Shown: one piece after another, positions 8,661 through 17,006 of the stretch
Layout of the letters: every line of letters starts with the position of its first letter
Position numbering within the stretch: the stretch's first letter is position 1
From: Lysinibacillus agricola
GTDB taxonomy: Bacteria; Bacillota; Bacilli; Bacillales_A; Planococcaceae
Length of the DNA stretch: 64,000 bases
Assembly (NCBI RefSeq): GCF_016638705.1
Contig: NZ_CP067341.1
Span: 5,221,904-5,285,903, forward strand
Direction of reading: 5' to 3'
Program-made: the position numbers and the translations under genes
Notes under the pieces: model-generated
Seen by the model: the letters and a program-made list of their open reading frames with translations, nothing else
Database searches by the model: none
What the model was told of the DNA's origin: nothing

Positions 8661-8685
8661 GGTTCTCCGTAATAAATCTAAATGA
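8661..8685 (-). repeat. Half att-like site 6
   Basis: GGTTCTCCGTAATaaATcTAAATGA matches the right half of the copy at 9481 nearly base for base, while its left half (His-Lys-stop part) is missing. It looks like a decayed or recombined att remnant. Confidence 0.45.
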
Positions 8686-8829
8686 TTTTAATTTGAAAGC
8701 TTACAATTCCAGAAGAACTAGAACAATTAACTAATCAAAGTTTAAAAAATAGCACGACTTAGTTTACTACACAATCAAGCTCAAATATAGAACATATCTT
8801 ATAGTATCCTAGCAAAAGGAGGTGATAAA

Positions 8830-9252
8830 ATGGTGCAAATTCTTGATTACCAAGCAACTGAACCTCTAAGTACGTTTAACCCAGAAATTGCTTTTCCAAT
8901 TCCACAGGCTCCATTTAGAGTTCTTTTAGCTTCGATTCAAATAAACATCCCAGGCACCGCTTCAAGAAATAATCGCGTTGAGCTTCTTTCAAGCGTCGGT
9001 GTGTCCGGAATTACAAATATTTCACAAATTGTATTTAGAATCTTCCGTAACGGGAAAGAAATCTTTAATACTCAAGATGGAGTAGAATCAGCTGGTTCAG
9101 AGCAAAATTACATCTTTACGTTCCAAGCTATTGATTCCAATTTAATAGCTGGCGCTAACTTCTATCAGGTTTTCGCTGAGAATATTACACCCAACACACA
9201 AGCAGACGTTGTTGGACCCGTTTCTTTTAGTGGCCTAGCAATAAAAAGTTAA
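8830..9252 (+). CDS. Exosporium protein C (ExsC)-like
   Basis: 140 residues beginning 'MVQILDYQATEPL', close to the opening I recall for ExsC-type exosporium proteins, followed by a beta-rich domain ('RVELLSSVGVSGI', 'VFRIFRNGKEIFN', 'VVGPVSFSGLAIKS'). Such proteins sit in the outermost layer of spores and lack a signal peptide, as here. A perfect AAAGGAGGTGA site lies six bases before the ATG. The gene is monocistronic between att-like sites 6 and 5, with a strong terminator behind it. Family membership is from memory of the N-terminal motif, hence the moderate confidence. Confidence 0.55.
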   Translation: MVQILDYQATEPLSTFNPEIAFPIPQAPFRVLLASIQINIPGTASRNNRVELLSSVGVSGITNISQIVFRIFRNGKEIFNTQDGVESAGSEQNYIFTFQAIDSNLIAGANFYQVFAENITPNTQADVVGPVSFSGLAIKS

Positions 9253-9388
9253 CGATAATAGCTCTTACTATGCATCTTGACCACGTTATGCTCAGTACAA
9301 ATTTGTGGCATACATGATCGATTTTTTAGAGTGTCAATCGATAGAGTGAGATGCATGTTTTAAGGCACATTATATAAAGATTAAAAAT

Positions 9389-9439
9389 AATAGGCTGTAT
9401 AGAAGTTATAAAAAAATTAAACTTACTATACAGCCTATT
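9389..9439. terminator. Bidirectional terminator
   Basis: AATAGGCTGTATAG pairs perfectly with CTATACAGCCTATT. It ends the ExsC-like transcript and may also stop minus-strand transcription from the HelD side. Confidence 0.75.
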
Positions 9440-9480
9440 TTATTTATATAATTACTTCCTAATCTAAAATTTATTAGATA

Positions 9481-9524
9481 CTCATTTATTTATGATGCGG
9501 TTCTCCGTAATGTATTTAAATGAG
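9481..9524 (-). repeat. rlmH-type att-like site 5
   Basis: On the minus strand this reads GGAGAACCGCATCATAAATAA, encoding Gly-Glu-Pro-His-His-Lys-stop. It is closed by an 8-bp perfect stem (CTCATTTA with TAAATGAG) that differs in sequence from the stems of the other copies. Bases 9253-9642 contain otherwise only the terminator at 9389 and a short decayed frame downstream of the HelD gene. Confidence 0.65.
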
Positions 9525-9642
9525 GTTGAAGTTAATTATTCTCGTCAATGAATGAGCTTCATTTTCTTTCATTACCTCGCCATTTTGTTGACTTTGGCCC
9601 TGATTTTTTAGGAATGTTAGTTTTTTTAAAAATTCAATTAGA

Positions 9643-11979
9643 TCAAACTCGGATGAGATTTTCCTGCAAGGCGTTGAGCAAAAATGAGCTCGGTTCACCT
9701 ACGCTGTAAAGCTGCAAATCATGCATCGCTCTGGTGCAGGCGGTGTAGAAAACTCTGCGCAGGCTCTTATCACCATATTTTTGCTCCGATGCATCATAGA
9801 TGATAACAGCTTCGAATTCGATGCCTTTGGATAAATACGATGGTATGACTACAACTCCTTGTTCATACTCAGGTGAGCCATTCTTTATGAGCTTAATATC
9901 TTCAATGTTGGACAAGGCTTCATATGCACTCTTACTTTCCTCAGCGGATTTGCATATTATGGCGATACTATTATAGCCAAGACTTCGCAAAGCTTCGACT
10001 TTGGAGACAATGCAGCGGTGCAGTTCTGCGTGATCGAACAATTGTGTTAGCACAGGCAACTCGCCATCGCGTTCGAAAGGAATAATCCGTTCGCCATTTG
10101 GAACTAGTCTGCGTGTAAATTCAATGATCGGTTTTGTAGAACGGTAGCTGCGCGTCATGTTGATTACTTCCGTTTCATCCTGCCCGTATAAGCTGCTAAG
10201 GCTATTAAAATCCACCATTTCATCAGCATGGGCAAATATCGCCTGATTAAAGTCACCTAGTACAGTCATCCTTGCCGAAGGAAACAAACGCTTTAGAAAT
10301 TCGAATTGAAATGGTGAATAGTCCTGCGCCTCGTCAACAAGTATGTGCTTTATCGACCTATTCGTCTGAAAGCCTTGAATCAATTCTTTCATAAGTAAAA
10401 ACGGAGTAGCATCTTCATAAAGCAGTTTGCCTTCGTCTACCATTTCTAGCGTCGCTCGACAAATATCCGCCCACTCCACGGGTGTTTCCCCCTCTATCCA
10501 CTGTTTGATCTGCAGGGGGTCTGCAAAAAGCTGCTTGTATATCTCCTTAATGTCGATAAAATGAAACGCCCGGATTCGTTTTCGCAACGGCTTCAATTTC
10601 TGGTGAACAATCAATCGTGTAAGTGCTTCAGGCTCCATCTCATAATCGCCAATCGATTCTCTTTCAAAGCCGCGCTTTTTCGCTAAGTAGATATGTGCCT
10701 TATGGTATTCCTCGTTGCTAAGCAGCTCAATTGCCTCCTGCACCCATGGCTTCATCCGTTCGACCTTTTCGGCTTCCTTTATTTGCTTCATGAGCCATTC
10801 CTTTAACTCTTCAAGTCTATTATGGAAGTTGATTGAGGTGTCGCTGCTATAAAATCTATCCGCAATTTGTTGAGCGGTAACAATCGGCTTTCCTCTGAAG
10901 TTAATGCCCTTGAATAACATTCCAGATAACTCCAGCGACTTTCTGTATGATTTGATGACCTCAAAAAAACAGGTAGATGCTTTGAATCGGATGCCAGCCA
11001 CCCTTGACCCGTGCGAAGGAGCATTCGCTGCAGTTAAAACATATTCCAATTGCTCGTAAGGATTTTCAACCTGAAACTCTTTACTTAGTCGATGATCCAA
11101 GTATTCCTGAAATGTAACCTGCTGCATATTCTCTTCGCCGAGTTCCGGCAGCACATTGGACACATAACTGTTGAACATTGAATTAGGTGAAAATAAAATA
11201 ATCTGATCAGCATTCAGACTATCTCGATATTTGTAGAGCAAATAAGCGATTCGCTGTAATGCCGCAGATGTCTTACCACTGCCAGCTGCACCGTGAACAA
11301 TGAGCAGTTTCCCGTGATTATGACGGATAATCCGGTTTTGCTCCTGTTGAATGGTAGCTACTATACTATGCATATGTTTATCCGTACCTTGACCCAGAAC
11401 CTGCTGTAAAATCTCATCTCCAATAGTGAGACTTGTATCGAACATAGATTGAAGAACACCTCCGCGGATAAGATATTGCCACTTTTTCTCCAATTCCCCT
11501 TGGATTGTGCCTCCGGGTATTGCATACTGGGCAGGACCAGGCTGGTAATCGTAGTAGACACTCGAGATTGGTGCTCTCCAGTCGTAGATAAGGAAATCCT
11601 CTCCACTTTTATCCATAAGCGAGGAGATTCCTATATAGATATGTTCCTGAGTTGACATTCCTTCTTCTATGAAATCAATTCGGCCGAAGTAGGGAACCTT
11701 CTGCATACGGCACAGCGTAGACAATCTCTTAGATGCATGTTTGTGGGTGCTTTGGCTTACGGACAATGCTTGAGCTTCTTGTCTCAAGCTGATGACGGTC
11801 TCAAGAAAATCGTCGAAGGTATCCGTATTCACCTTGATTTCATCCCAAAAGTGTTTGCGAATATTTACCACTTCGTTCTTGCGCTGGGAAGTTTCTACCT
11901 CTAATCTGCTAATTTGCTCCGTAATGGTCTCCATTACATTGTTCACTCGTTTTTGCTCCTGCTGAAACTCCGAATTCAT
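9643..11979 (-). CDS. HelD-like RNA polymerase-associated helicase (UvrD/Rep superfamily 1)
   Basis: 778 residues, the size of HelD (YvgS). A long N-terminal coiled-coil arm (about residues 5-80) is followed by the SF1 helicase core: Walker A 'GAAGSGKT' at about 230-237, the large HelD insertion, 'LVDEAQDYSPFQ' near 570 and 'TMTRSYRST'-type motifs ('INMTRSYRSTKPI') further on, with 'FYTACTRAMHDLQLYSVG' near the end. HelD proteins pry stalled RNA polymerase off DNA, and some actinobacterial relatives protect against rifamycins. The start is ATG 11979, eight bases after AAGGAG; an upstream GTG overlaps that site. It is the only gene between att-like sites 4 and 5. A resistance role is inference. 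Confidence 0.85.
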   Translation of the reverse strand: MNSEFQQEQKRVNNVMETITEQISRLEVETSQRKNEVVNIRKHFWDEIKVNTDTFDDFLETVISLRQEAQALSVSQSTHKHASKRLSTLCRMQKVPYFGRIDFIEEGMSTQEHIYIGISSLMDKSGEDFLIYDWRAPISSVYYDYQPGPAQYAIPGGTIQGELEKKWQYLIRGGVLQSMFDTSLTIGDEILQQVLGQGTDKHMHSIVATIQQEQNRIIRHNHGKLLIVHGAAGSGKTSAALQRIAYLLYKYRDSLNADQIILFSPNSMFNSYVSNVLPELGEENMQQVTFQEYLDHRLSKEFQVENPYEQLEYVLTAANAPSHGSRVAGIRFKASTCFFEVIKSYRKSLELSGMLFKGINFRGKPIVTAQQIADRFYSSDTSINFHNRLEELKEWLMKQIKEAEKVERMKPWVQEAIELLSNEEYHKAHIYLAKKRGFERESIGDYEMEPEALTRLIVHQKLKPLRKRIRAFHFIDIKEIYKQLFADPLQIKQWIEGETPVEWADICRATLEMVDEGKLLYEDATPFLLMKELIQGFQTNRSIKHILVDEAQDYSPFQFEFLKRLFPSARMTVLGDFNQAIFAHADEMVDFNSLSSLYGQDETEVINMTRSYRSTKPIIEFTRRLVPNGERIIPFERDGELPVLTQLFDHAELHRCIVSKVEALRSLGYNSIAIICKSAEESKSAYEALSNIEDIKLIKNGSPEYEQGVVVIPSYLSKGIEFEAVIIYDASEQKYGDKSLRRVFYTACTRAMHDLQLYSVGEPSSFLLNALQENLIRV

Positions 11980-12170
11980 AGCATTCACTCCTTAAAAATA
12001 TAAATATAGGGGTTGACTAATGAAAAATTATATTTTATAATTAAAATAGGGATATTATACTCATTTTAATCATAAAATGTTTATCTATATAAATTTACCA
12101 TGGGTTCACATTTTTTTCAATGTATTTGACATGATTTCTATTTCTATAATTAACATTTATAGTAAAGTGA

Positions 12171-12202
12171 AAACACTCCTAAAGCTGCATTTAGGAGTGT
12201 TT
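12171..12202. terminator. Hairpin terminator
   Basis: AAACACTCCTAAA pairs with TTTAGGAGTGTTT around a 6-base loop. It is one of two terminators in the 420-base gap between the HelD start and the acyltransferase end. No gene is seen in the gap besides these hairpins, att-like site 4 and, presumably, the HelD promoter. Confidence 0.65.
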
Positions 12203-12240
12203 CTAACTATCTACTTATCATTCCATGAATTACTAAAAAA

Positions 12241-12267
12241 GCACCGTTCTAAAATCTAGAACGGTGC
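12241..12267. terminator. Hairpin terminator
   Basis: GCACCGTTCT pairs with AGAACGGTGC, with A- and T-rich flanks. It probably ends the MerR-acyltransferase transcript after att-like site 4. Confidence 0.7.
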
Positions 12268-12285
12268 TTTCTCTATTTTCGAATA

Positions 12286-12335
12286 AACCGCACTTACTTG
12301 TGGTACGGTTCTCCGTGACTTTCCTAAGTGCGATT
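12286..12335 (-). repeat. rlmH-type att-like site 4
   Basis: On the minus strand this reads GGAGAACCGTACCACAAGTAA then GTGCGGTT, encoding Gly-Glu-Pro-Tyr-His-Lys-stop exactly as at the end of RlmH. An 11-bp stem (AACCGCACTTA with TAAGTGCGATT, one mismatch) encloses the conserved core. The T-run after it on the plus strand means it could also act as a terminator. Confidence 0.7.
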
Positions 12336-12400
12336 TTTTATTTCGTTTAAATTTGATTATGAATTAAGCTATTTCTTAAAATAGAAAAAATTAATCAATT

Positions 12401-13423
12401 TTAAACCGTTTGATTAATTCTCCCTTTTATAACTTTAGGCAGACTTAAAGTTCCATCCAAATATCCCCTTAATGAAAGCATCATTGGTTCACTATTCTCG
12501 CCAACACCAATTATGATACTTAAATCTTTTGGTGAATAGACAACTGTATGCAGCGTTCCGAAATACTCTTTATAGTATTTAAAAAATAAAGGAGAATTCC
12601 CATCATTAAAATGACGATATACAGATATTGGTGAAAGTTCCTTTGTTAGTAGACTATTTATATACTCCTTACGCTTTACTGATCCTTGTATCTCTTTCCT
12701 ATTTTTTTCTCGTAATGCTTCTGAATCAAAATGATTTGTACAGATTAGTGGATTTCCGAAACTGACAAACTGTTTCTGAGGAGAAGCTTCCACCACCGCC
12801 CCTCTTCCACTTTGATCTGTAATCGAATAATTGTAGCAAAATCCATGAGGAATGGTTGAAATTAAGTCGATTGCCTCTTTTATGCATCCACACTGATCCA
12901 ACAACAGTCTAACAATTGTCGTCGCAATAAATCCTTCTTCTTTGTCATGATTATTTACAAAATGTAATCCGACAACAAGCCCTTTTTCATTCATACCATC
13001 AAGCCTTCCAATCACTTGCTGGCTAAACCCAACACTTGCGTAACCATCGATTGGATTAGAAAAAACGAGTCTTGCATCATACAACTCTGGACTAAAATCA
13101 TAATTTCGTACATAATAGTCATCATTTACAAATGCGGTACATCCCATTGACGGAAAAGATACATCATAACCGCTATAAAGTCTAATTATCGTGTCTAACT
13201 CCATATCCACCCCCTCTGCTAGCCCTCTAAGTTCTTCTAAAAGATTCGGTGAAATAACCTTTAGTATCTCTTTAGCTTTCTTCGCATTTGAATTAGAGCT
13301 CAAATTCTCAAGTAAGCTAAGTTGCTTTAAAAGCTGTGTCGATTTAATTTCTTCACTTTGCTTTAAACCCCATTCAAAAGAACTTCCCTGTAACTCTACT
13401 ATTCTTATCGTCAATTCTTCCAT
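12401..13423 (-). CDS. C45-family Ntn-hydrolase (penicillin acyltransferase-like)
   Basis: 340 residues of the acyl-CoA:6-aminopenicillanate acyltransferase / C45 peptidase family. The predicted nucleophile is Cys95 in 'SMGCTAFVN'; in these enzymes self-cleavage exposes the Cys as a new N-terminus. The following 'DYYVRNYDFSP' block (Arg-Asn-x-Asp) and 'GRLDGMNEKGLVVGLHFVN' are typical. Bacterial members hydrolyse or transfer amide-linked acyl groups, sometimes including penicillins. The gene starts three bases after the stop of a MerR regulator with a drug-binding-type domain, so both form an inducible detoxification-like operon (inference). The ribosome binding site is weak, which fits translational coupling. 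Confidence 0.8.
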   Translation of the reverse strand: MEELTIRIVELQGSSFEWGLKQSEEIKSTQLLKQLSLLENLSSNSNAKKAKEILKVISPNLLEELRGLAEGVDMELDTIIRLYSGYDVSFPSMGCTAFVNDDYYVRNYDFSPELYDARLVFSNPIDGYASVGFSQQVIGRLDGMNEKGLVVGLHFVNNHDKEEGFIATTIVRLLLDQCGCIKEAIDLISTIPHGFCYNYSITDQSGRGAVVEASPQKQFVSFGNPLICTNHFDSEALREKNRKEIQGSVKRKEYINSLLTKELSPISVYRHFNDGNSPLFFKYYKEYFGTLHTVVYSPKDLSIIIGVGENSEPMMLSLRGYLDGTLSLPKVIKGRINQTV

Positions 13424-13426
13424 TTG

Positions 13427-14203
13427 TCATTCTACTCTTCTTTCAATTTGAGTAACAGGCATTAATAACTCCAATTCTGTAAAATCCACACCATAATACC
13501 ATTCTAGTATGGGCGATATTGGTGTCCATTTATGTTCGAGTGCATAGGTCATTAGTTTATTGTAACCATTTTGGATTCTAGATAATGACTCTTTAAAAGG
13601 CATTGCGATACAGATGCATGGAGGCATGTGTTCTATTAAGGCGATTTCTGTTAAATCATTTATTCTTAAGTCAATCGGTACTCCAAAGCCAATTTGCACT
13701 TTAATAAAATCTTTACCAGATAGATATTTCAAGTAACAATTTTTAAATGGAATATTTAATTTTTGCAATTCACTTCCTCTTTTCAAAAAATGCTCTTTAA
13801 ATTCTCCTGTTTTAGATTCGGCAGTATACCCAATAATTTGTTCTGCACTTTTTTCTATTAGATAAATTTCCTTACTTATAGAGCCACTTTCTAGATAGCG
13901 TAAACTCACCGTTAAAAGGTCCCGTGTCTTTTTTATGTTGTAAATCCAATTTTCCATCATTTGCTGCCGTTTTGCCTCTTCATTTTCCAATAAATAAATT
14001 TGAATATCTTTTATAGGTATACCAGCTAAGCGTAAACTTGAGATTAACTTCACTGTTGCGACTTGATCATCAGAATATACGCGATAGCCATTTGCACTTC
14101 TTTCCCGAGGGAAAAGTAAATTTTTCTGTTCATAATACCTTAATGCACTTTTAGAAATACCTGTTCTTTCGGAAAAATCCTGTATATTCATGAACTGAGT
14201 CAC
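13427..14203 (-). CDS. MerR-family regulator with GyrI-like effector domain
   Basis: 258 residues. Residues 4-72 form a MerR winged helix ('MNIQDFSERTGISKSALRYY', then 'NGYRVYSDDQVATVKLISSL'). A linking helix (about 85-120) precedes a C-terminal domain with 'LIEHMPPCICIAMPF' and 'PISPILEWYYG', a pattern of GyrI-like multidrug-binding domains as in BmrR. The GTG start at 14203 follows AGGAG by seven bases. The upstream promoter has the 19-base spacer typical of MerR control, so it probably activates itself and the acyltransferase gene when it binds a small molecule. Confidence 0.85.
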   Translation of the reverse strand: MTQFMNIQDFSERTGISKSALRYYEQKNLLFPRERSANGYRVYSDDQVATVKLISSLRLAGIPIKDIQIYLLENEEAKRQQMMENWIYNIKKTRDLLTVSLRYLESGSISKEIYLIEKSAEQIIGYTAESKTGEFKEHFLKRGSELQKLNIPFKNCYLKYLSGKDFIKVQIGFGVPIDLRINDLTEIALIEHMPPCICIAMPFKESLSRIQNGYNKLMTYALEHKWTPISPILEWYYGVDFTELELLMPVTQIERRVE

Positions 14204-14225
14204 ATCATCACTCCTCTTAAGTCTA

Positions 14226-14256
14226 ATGTTAAACCTTAAAGTAACTTGAATGTAAA
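14226..14256 (-). promoter_or_regulatory. MerR-type promoter/operator
   Basis: On the minus strand, TTTACA (14251-14256) and TAACAT (14226-14231) are separated by exactly 19 bases. The spacer carries an imperfect dyad (TTCAAGT and ACTTTAA). The long spacer with an internal dyad is the signature of promoters that MerR proteins activate by untwisting DNA. Confidence 0.65.
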
Positions 14257-14366
14257 GGGATATTTTCCAAAATAAAATGACTTACCACATAGGCAAGTCA
14301 CTTCAAGTATAAGTATATAGGTAGTTTTTTCTTTTTAATTTCATACTGCTATAAGAGAAGAATATT

Positions 14367-14403
14367 AACCGCACTTACTTGTGGTACGGTTCTAAGTACG
14401 GTT
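14367..14403 (-). repeat. rlmH-type att-like site 3
   Basis: On the minus strand this encodes Glu-Pro-Tyr-His-Lys-stop (GAACCGTACCACAAGTAA) followed by GTGCGGTT. An 11-bp stem (AACCGCACTTA with TAAGTACGGTT, one mismatch) closes a 15-base loop. It is shorter than site 4 and joins directly to a truncated Fic gene fragment. Confidence 0.65.
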
Positions 14404-14405
14404 TT

Positions 14406-14504
14406 CTACTTTAATAATAATTGGGGGTATTCTGATTTCATTAACTCAAGGTTTAACAACAATCTCGAAGTGCGACCGTTACCATCAATGAATGGATGAA
14501 TACC
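14406..14504 (-). pseudogene. Fic/DOC-family protein fragment
   Basis: About 33 codons contain the Fic active-site motif 'HPFIDGNGR', followed by '[16 protein letters not shown]', then stop at 14406 beside att-like site 3. Fic proteins are about 200-400 residues and transfer AMP or other groups to target proteins. Here everything before the motif is replaced by the LRR gene and everything after it is lost at the att-like repeat. It is a remnant, not a working enzyme. Confidence 0.7.
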
Positions 14505-14507
14505 TCC

Positions 14508-16382
14508 TCAATAAATCGCAATTCTCTTGTCTAGAACAGACCTATTTTGCACCTGATTCCCTAAAATATATAGCTTTTTCAAATTGGGCAGATTCACTAG
14601 AGAATTTACATTTGAAATAGCGTTATTTTCCAAATGAAGCACCTCAATTTGTTGCCAATTTTCCATGAAACTTAACGATTGAAGTGAACTGTCTTGTATT
14701 GAGAATGAACGCAAGGCTGAAAAATCGGCAAAGTAAGGCATGACCTTATCAACTTCATGCAACCAGTCACCATTACCTACTCGAAAAGATACGTCATTCA
14801 AAGTTAAATGTTCCAGCACGTTGTTTGCAAATGGATGTTGACTATTAATTTGAAACTTACATTCATAACAATTTAACGTTTTTACATGCTGTAAATTGAA
14901 TAATTCACTCGTTTCTTCATAAAAAGCTGTCTCATTTAAATTTATTGTTTGCAAACTAGGCAGATCATTTAAAAAACGAATACCTGTAAAATCTCCATTC
15001 TCCATTACTGTAAGTTGTTCTAGCTGCGGGTATTTCAGTAATTCTGCTCCATTCAAATACGACTCCGACGCGCTTATATAAACAGTCAAAGATTTTAAAG
15101 CTGGTGCCTCTAACTTTGGTATGATAAAACCTTTTAATTCCGCTTTTTTTAAATTGGGTGCTACAATCGATGGTCCATCGCCACTATAACCAGTTATCGA
15201 TAATTCAGTTAGTGAAGTCAGGCTGTTCACAATATCAACTGATTCTAATTTATAAAGAGAAGATAAACGCAGCTTTGTCAATGATGACTTATTTCTAAGG
15301 CGTTCTAAATTCGTAATATCCACATTTTCAAGATCAAGCGATTGCAGGTTAGGCATGTTTTTAAAAAAATCAAGCGTTTTTAAATTTCTTAACGATGTAA
15401 GCTTCAATTCTTGTAATTGACTCAATGAATAGAACGCGCTAAAATCTGTCGCTTCACTCAAATCTATTGCTAACGACTCTAAATCAGTTAATGAAGACAA
15501 CCACTTTAAATCATTGGCAGATCTTAAAGACAATGATTTTAATGGCAGTTTATTCAGAAGAGGGAAGTCTGTAACCGTCTCGGTGTGATACGAAATTTCA
15601 AGTGATTGAAGATTAGGAAACTCTAATAATAAAGCAAGTTCATCATTACTTCGGATTTGAATAGAGAGCTCTACAACATTAGACTTATCGCTAAAATATT
15701 CAGCAATTTTACTAAATGATTCATTAAAGCCACCTGTATAGCTTTTTAAGCCTTCCAAATGTCGGAAGCTTACATTCTCACTTTGCGATATTTCATAATC
15801 ACCCATCAGTTTCAATACCGTCAGTCCGGTAAAGGCTTCAAAGTCTTTTTGTTCGATTTTTTGTGTATTTAATAGCTTATCCATAATAATATAGTTAGAA
15901 ATTTCAGCTTGCTTATTCGTAAATGGGTCGTCCAGGCTGTAATCAAAATGCCACTGATTTTCAGAATAGTAGGCAGCCAAATAACGAATACTTGCGATTT
16001 CTTCTTTAGTAGGCATCGCTTCACCTTTATCAAAAATATCTTTTAAAAAGAACAAAAGGACATCGCTTTCAGGCATTGTTCGAACAGATATTTCTCCATG
16101 GTTGCCTTGTTCAGTTTGATTGCTACTCAACAGGAAATATCCAAGGAATGCACAAATGATTACAATCGCTACAATAAGAAGCGCTTTTAAATTCGTTTTT
16201 GGGCGTGTAGTTGTATTAGGAGAAGTTGTTCCATAATAATTATTAATCGTTTGATCAACGTAATAGACTTTATTCTCTTTCAACATTATTTCAGTTTCAC
16301 AAAAAGGACATTTGAATGGTTGTCCCTCTTTATATTCAATTTTCCCATTACAATTCGGACAATTTAATTTAATAAATTCCAC
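14508..16382 (-). CDS. Zinc-ribbon, membrane-anchored leucine-rich-repeat protein
   Basis: 624 residues. An N-terminal zinc ribbon has Cys pairs CPNC (8-11) and CPFC (25-28). One membrane span follows at about 67-85 ('ALLIVAIVIICAFLGYFLL'), and the rest is an outside-facing domain with some 15 leucine-rich repeats ('LQSLDLENVDITNLERL', 'LEVLHLENNAISNVNSLVNL') related to internalin-type repeats. The GTG start at 16382 lies seven bases after GGGGG. The layout suggests a cytoplasmic zinc ribbon with an external recognition domain; partner unknown. It stands alone between att-like sites 2 and 3 with three hairpins upstream. Confidence 0.75.
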   Translation of the reverse strand: MEFIKLNCPNCNGKIEYKEGQPFKCPFCETEIMLKENKVYYVDQTINNYYGTTSPNTTTRPKTNLKALLIVAIVIICAFLGYFLLSSNQTEQGNHGEISVRTMPESDVLLFFLKDIFDKGEAMPTKEEIASIRYLAAYYSENQWHFDYSLDDPFTNKQAEISNYIIMDKLLNTQKIEQKDFEAFTGLTVLKLMGDYEISQSENVSFRHLEGLKSYTGGFNESFSKIAEYFSDKSNVVELSIQIRSNDELALLLEFPNLQSLEISYHTETVTDFPLLNKLPLKSLSLRSANDLKWLSSLTDLESLAIDLSEATDFSAFYSLSQLQELKLTSLRNLKTLDFFKNMPNLQSLDLENVDITNLERLRNKSSLTKLRLSSLYKLESVDIVNSLTSLTELSITGYSGDGPSIVAPNLKKAELKGFIIPKLEAPALKSLTVYISASESYLNGAELLKYPQLEQLTVMENGDFTGIRFLNDLPSLQTINLNETAFYEETSELFNLQHVKTLNCYECKFQINSQHPFANNVLEHLTLNDVSFRVGNGDWLHEVDKVMPYFADFSALRSFSIQDSSLQSLSFMENWQQIEVLHLENNAISNVNSLVNLPNLKKLYILGNQVQNRSVLDKRIAIY

Positions 16383-16645
16383 AGGCAGTCCCCCTATCAT
16401 TTAAAGCAATCGTTTTGTAACAAAAATAGAATAAAGTATCCTCGGCTTTATTTTCAATTAAGCTTAGTTGTCTAAAAAATAAATGTCAATATTTCTATGG
16501 AATACAAGTTATCTTCCATCTTATATTTTCGCATTGCTCGAGCAAATAACCAGAGACTAAATTGCTGCGTGCTCACCCAAGGTTTTAAAACCCTAGTTTC
16601 TTTTATTCCACACGCTCATCAAACTTCCCTCTTCATATCCACAAC

Positions 16646-16684
16646 AAAAAATCGCCCAAGAAGTTTTAAAGGGTGACTTTTTTG
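16646..16684. terminator. Hairpin terminator
   Basis: AAAAATCGCCC pairs with GGGTGACTTTTT (one G-U), with T-runs on both strands. It is the first of three hairpins in the 620-base gap 16383-17006, which otherwise shows no gene. Confidence 0.6.
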
Positions 16685-16741
16685 GACTTCTCAAACCGAT
16701 ATTCTTCGGACTAATTCTATATATGAATGTAAAATAAAAAT

Positions 16742-16781
16742 GGGAGAAGAGAAATCGTCATCAGACGACTTTTCTTCTCCC
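16742..16781. terminator. Long perfect-stem terminator
   Basis: GGGAGAAGAGAAATCGTC pairs with GACGACTTTTCTTCTCCC across a 4-base loop. It is bidirectional in form. Confidence 0.75.
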
Positions 16782-16839
16782 TTTTCCAAAAATGCTCAAC
16801 TACATTATTATTTATGAAGCTGACACAATATGAACCGGT

Positions 16840-16872
16840 CTCCATTTTGAAAAAAGATTGATCAAAATGGAG
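16840..16872. terminator. Hairpin terminator
   Basis: CTCCATTTTGA pairs perfectly with TCAAAATGGAG, followed by a T-rich stretch. It lies past the end of the sigma-factor relic on the minus strand. Confidence 0.65.
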
Positions 16873-17006
16873 TTGCTCTTTTTAGCTTAATATGAGATTT
16901 TTTTATAAAAGTTTGATCATTTCAATGAGCCTTCTTCAAATAAAGCACCTATTAGTTTATGTGTATTTATTCACATCGCATCAAAGGCTACCTAAATATT
17001 GCATTT

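Noticed and set aside
8459..8734. Plus-strand open frame of 91 codons overlapping the BRCT gene
   Set aside because: It is a different frame of the BRCT gene and its terminator, without a ribosome binding site; it also runs through the half att-like site.
12077..12259. 60-codon plus-strand frame upstream of the HelD gene
   Set aside because: It passes through two strong hairpins and AT-rich DNA and has no ribosome binding site.
12286..12335. Att-like repeats as group II intron domain V ends (GTACGGTTC similarity)
   Set aside because: The domain V stem, tetraloop and bulge are missing, no intron protein is nearby, and every copy keeps the RlmH C-terminal codons and stop, which the att explanation predicts.
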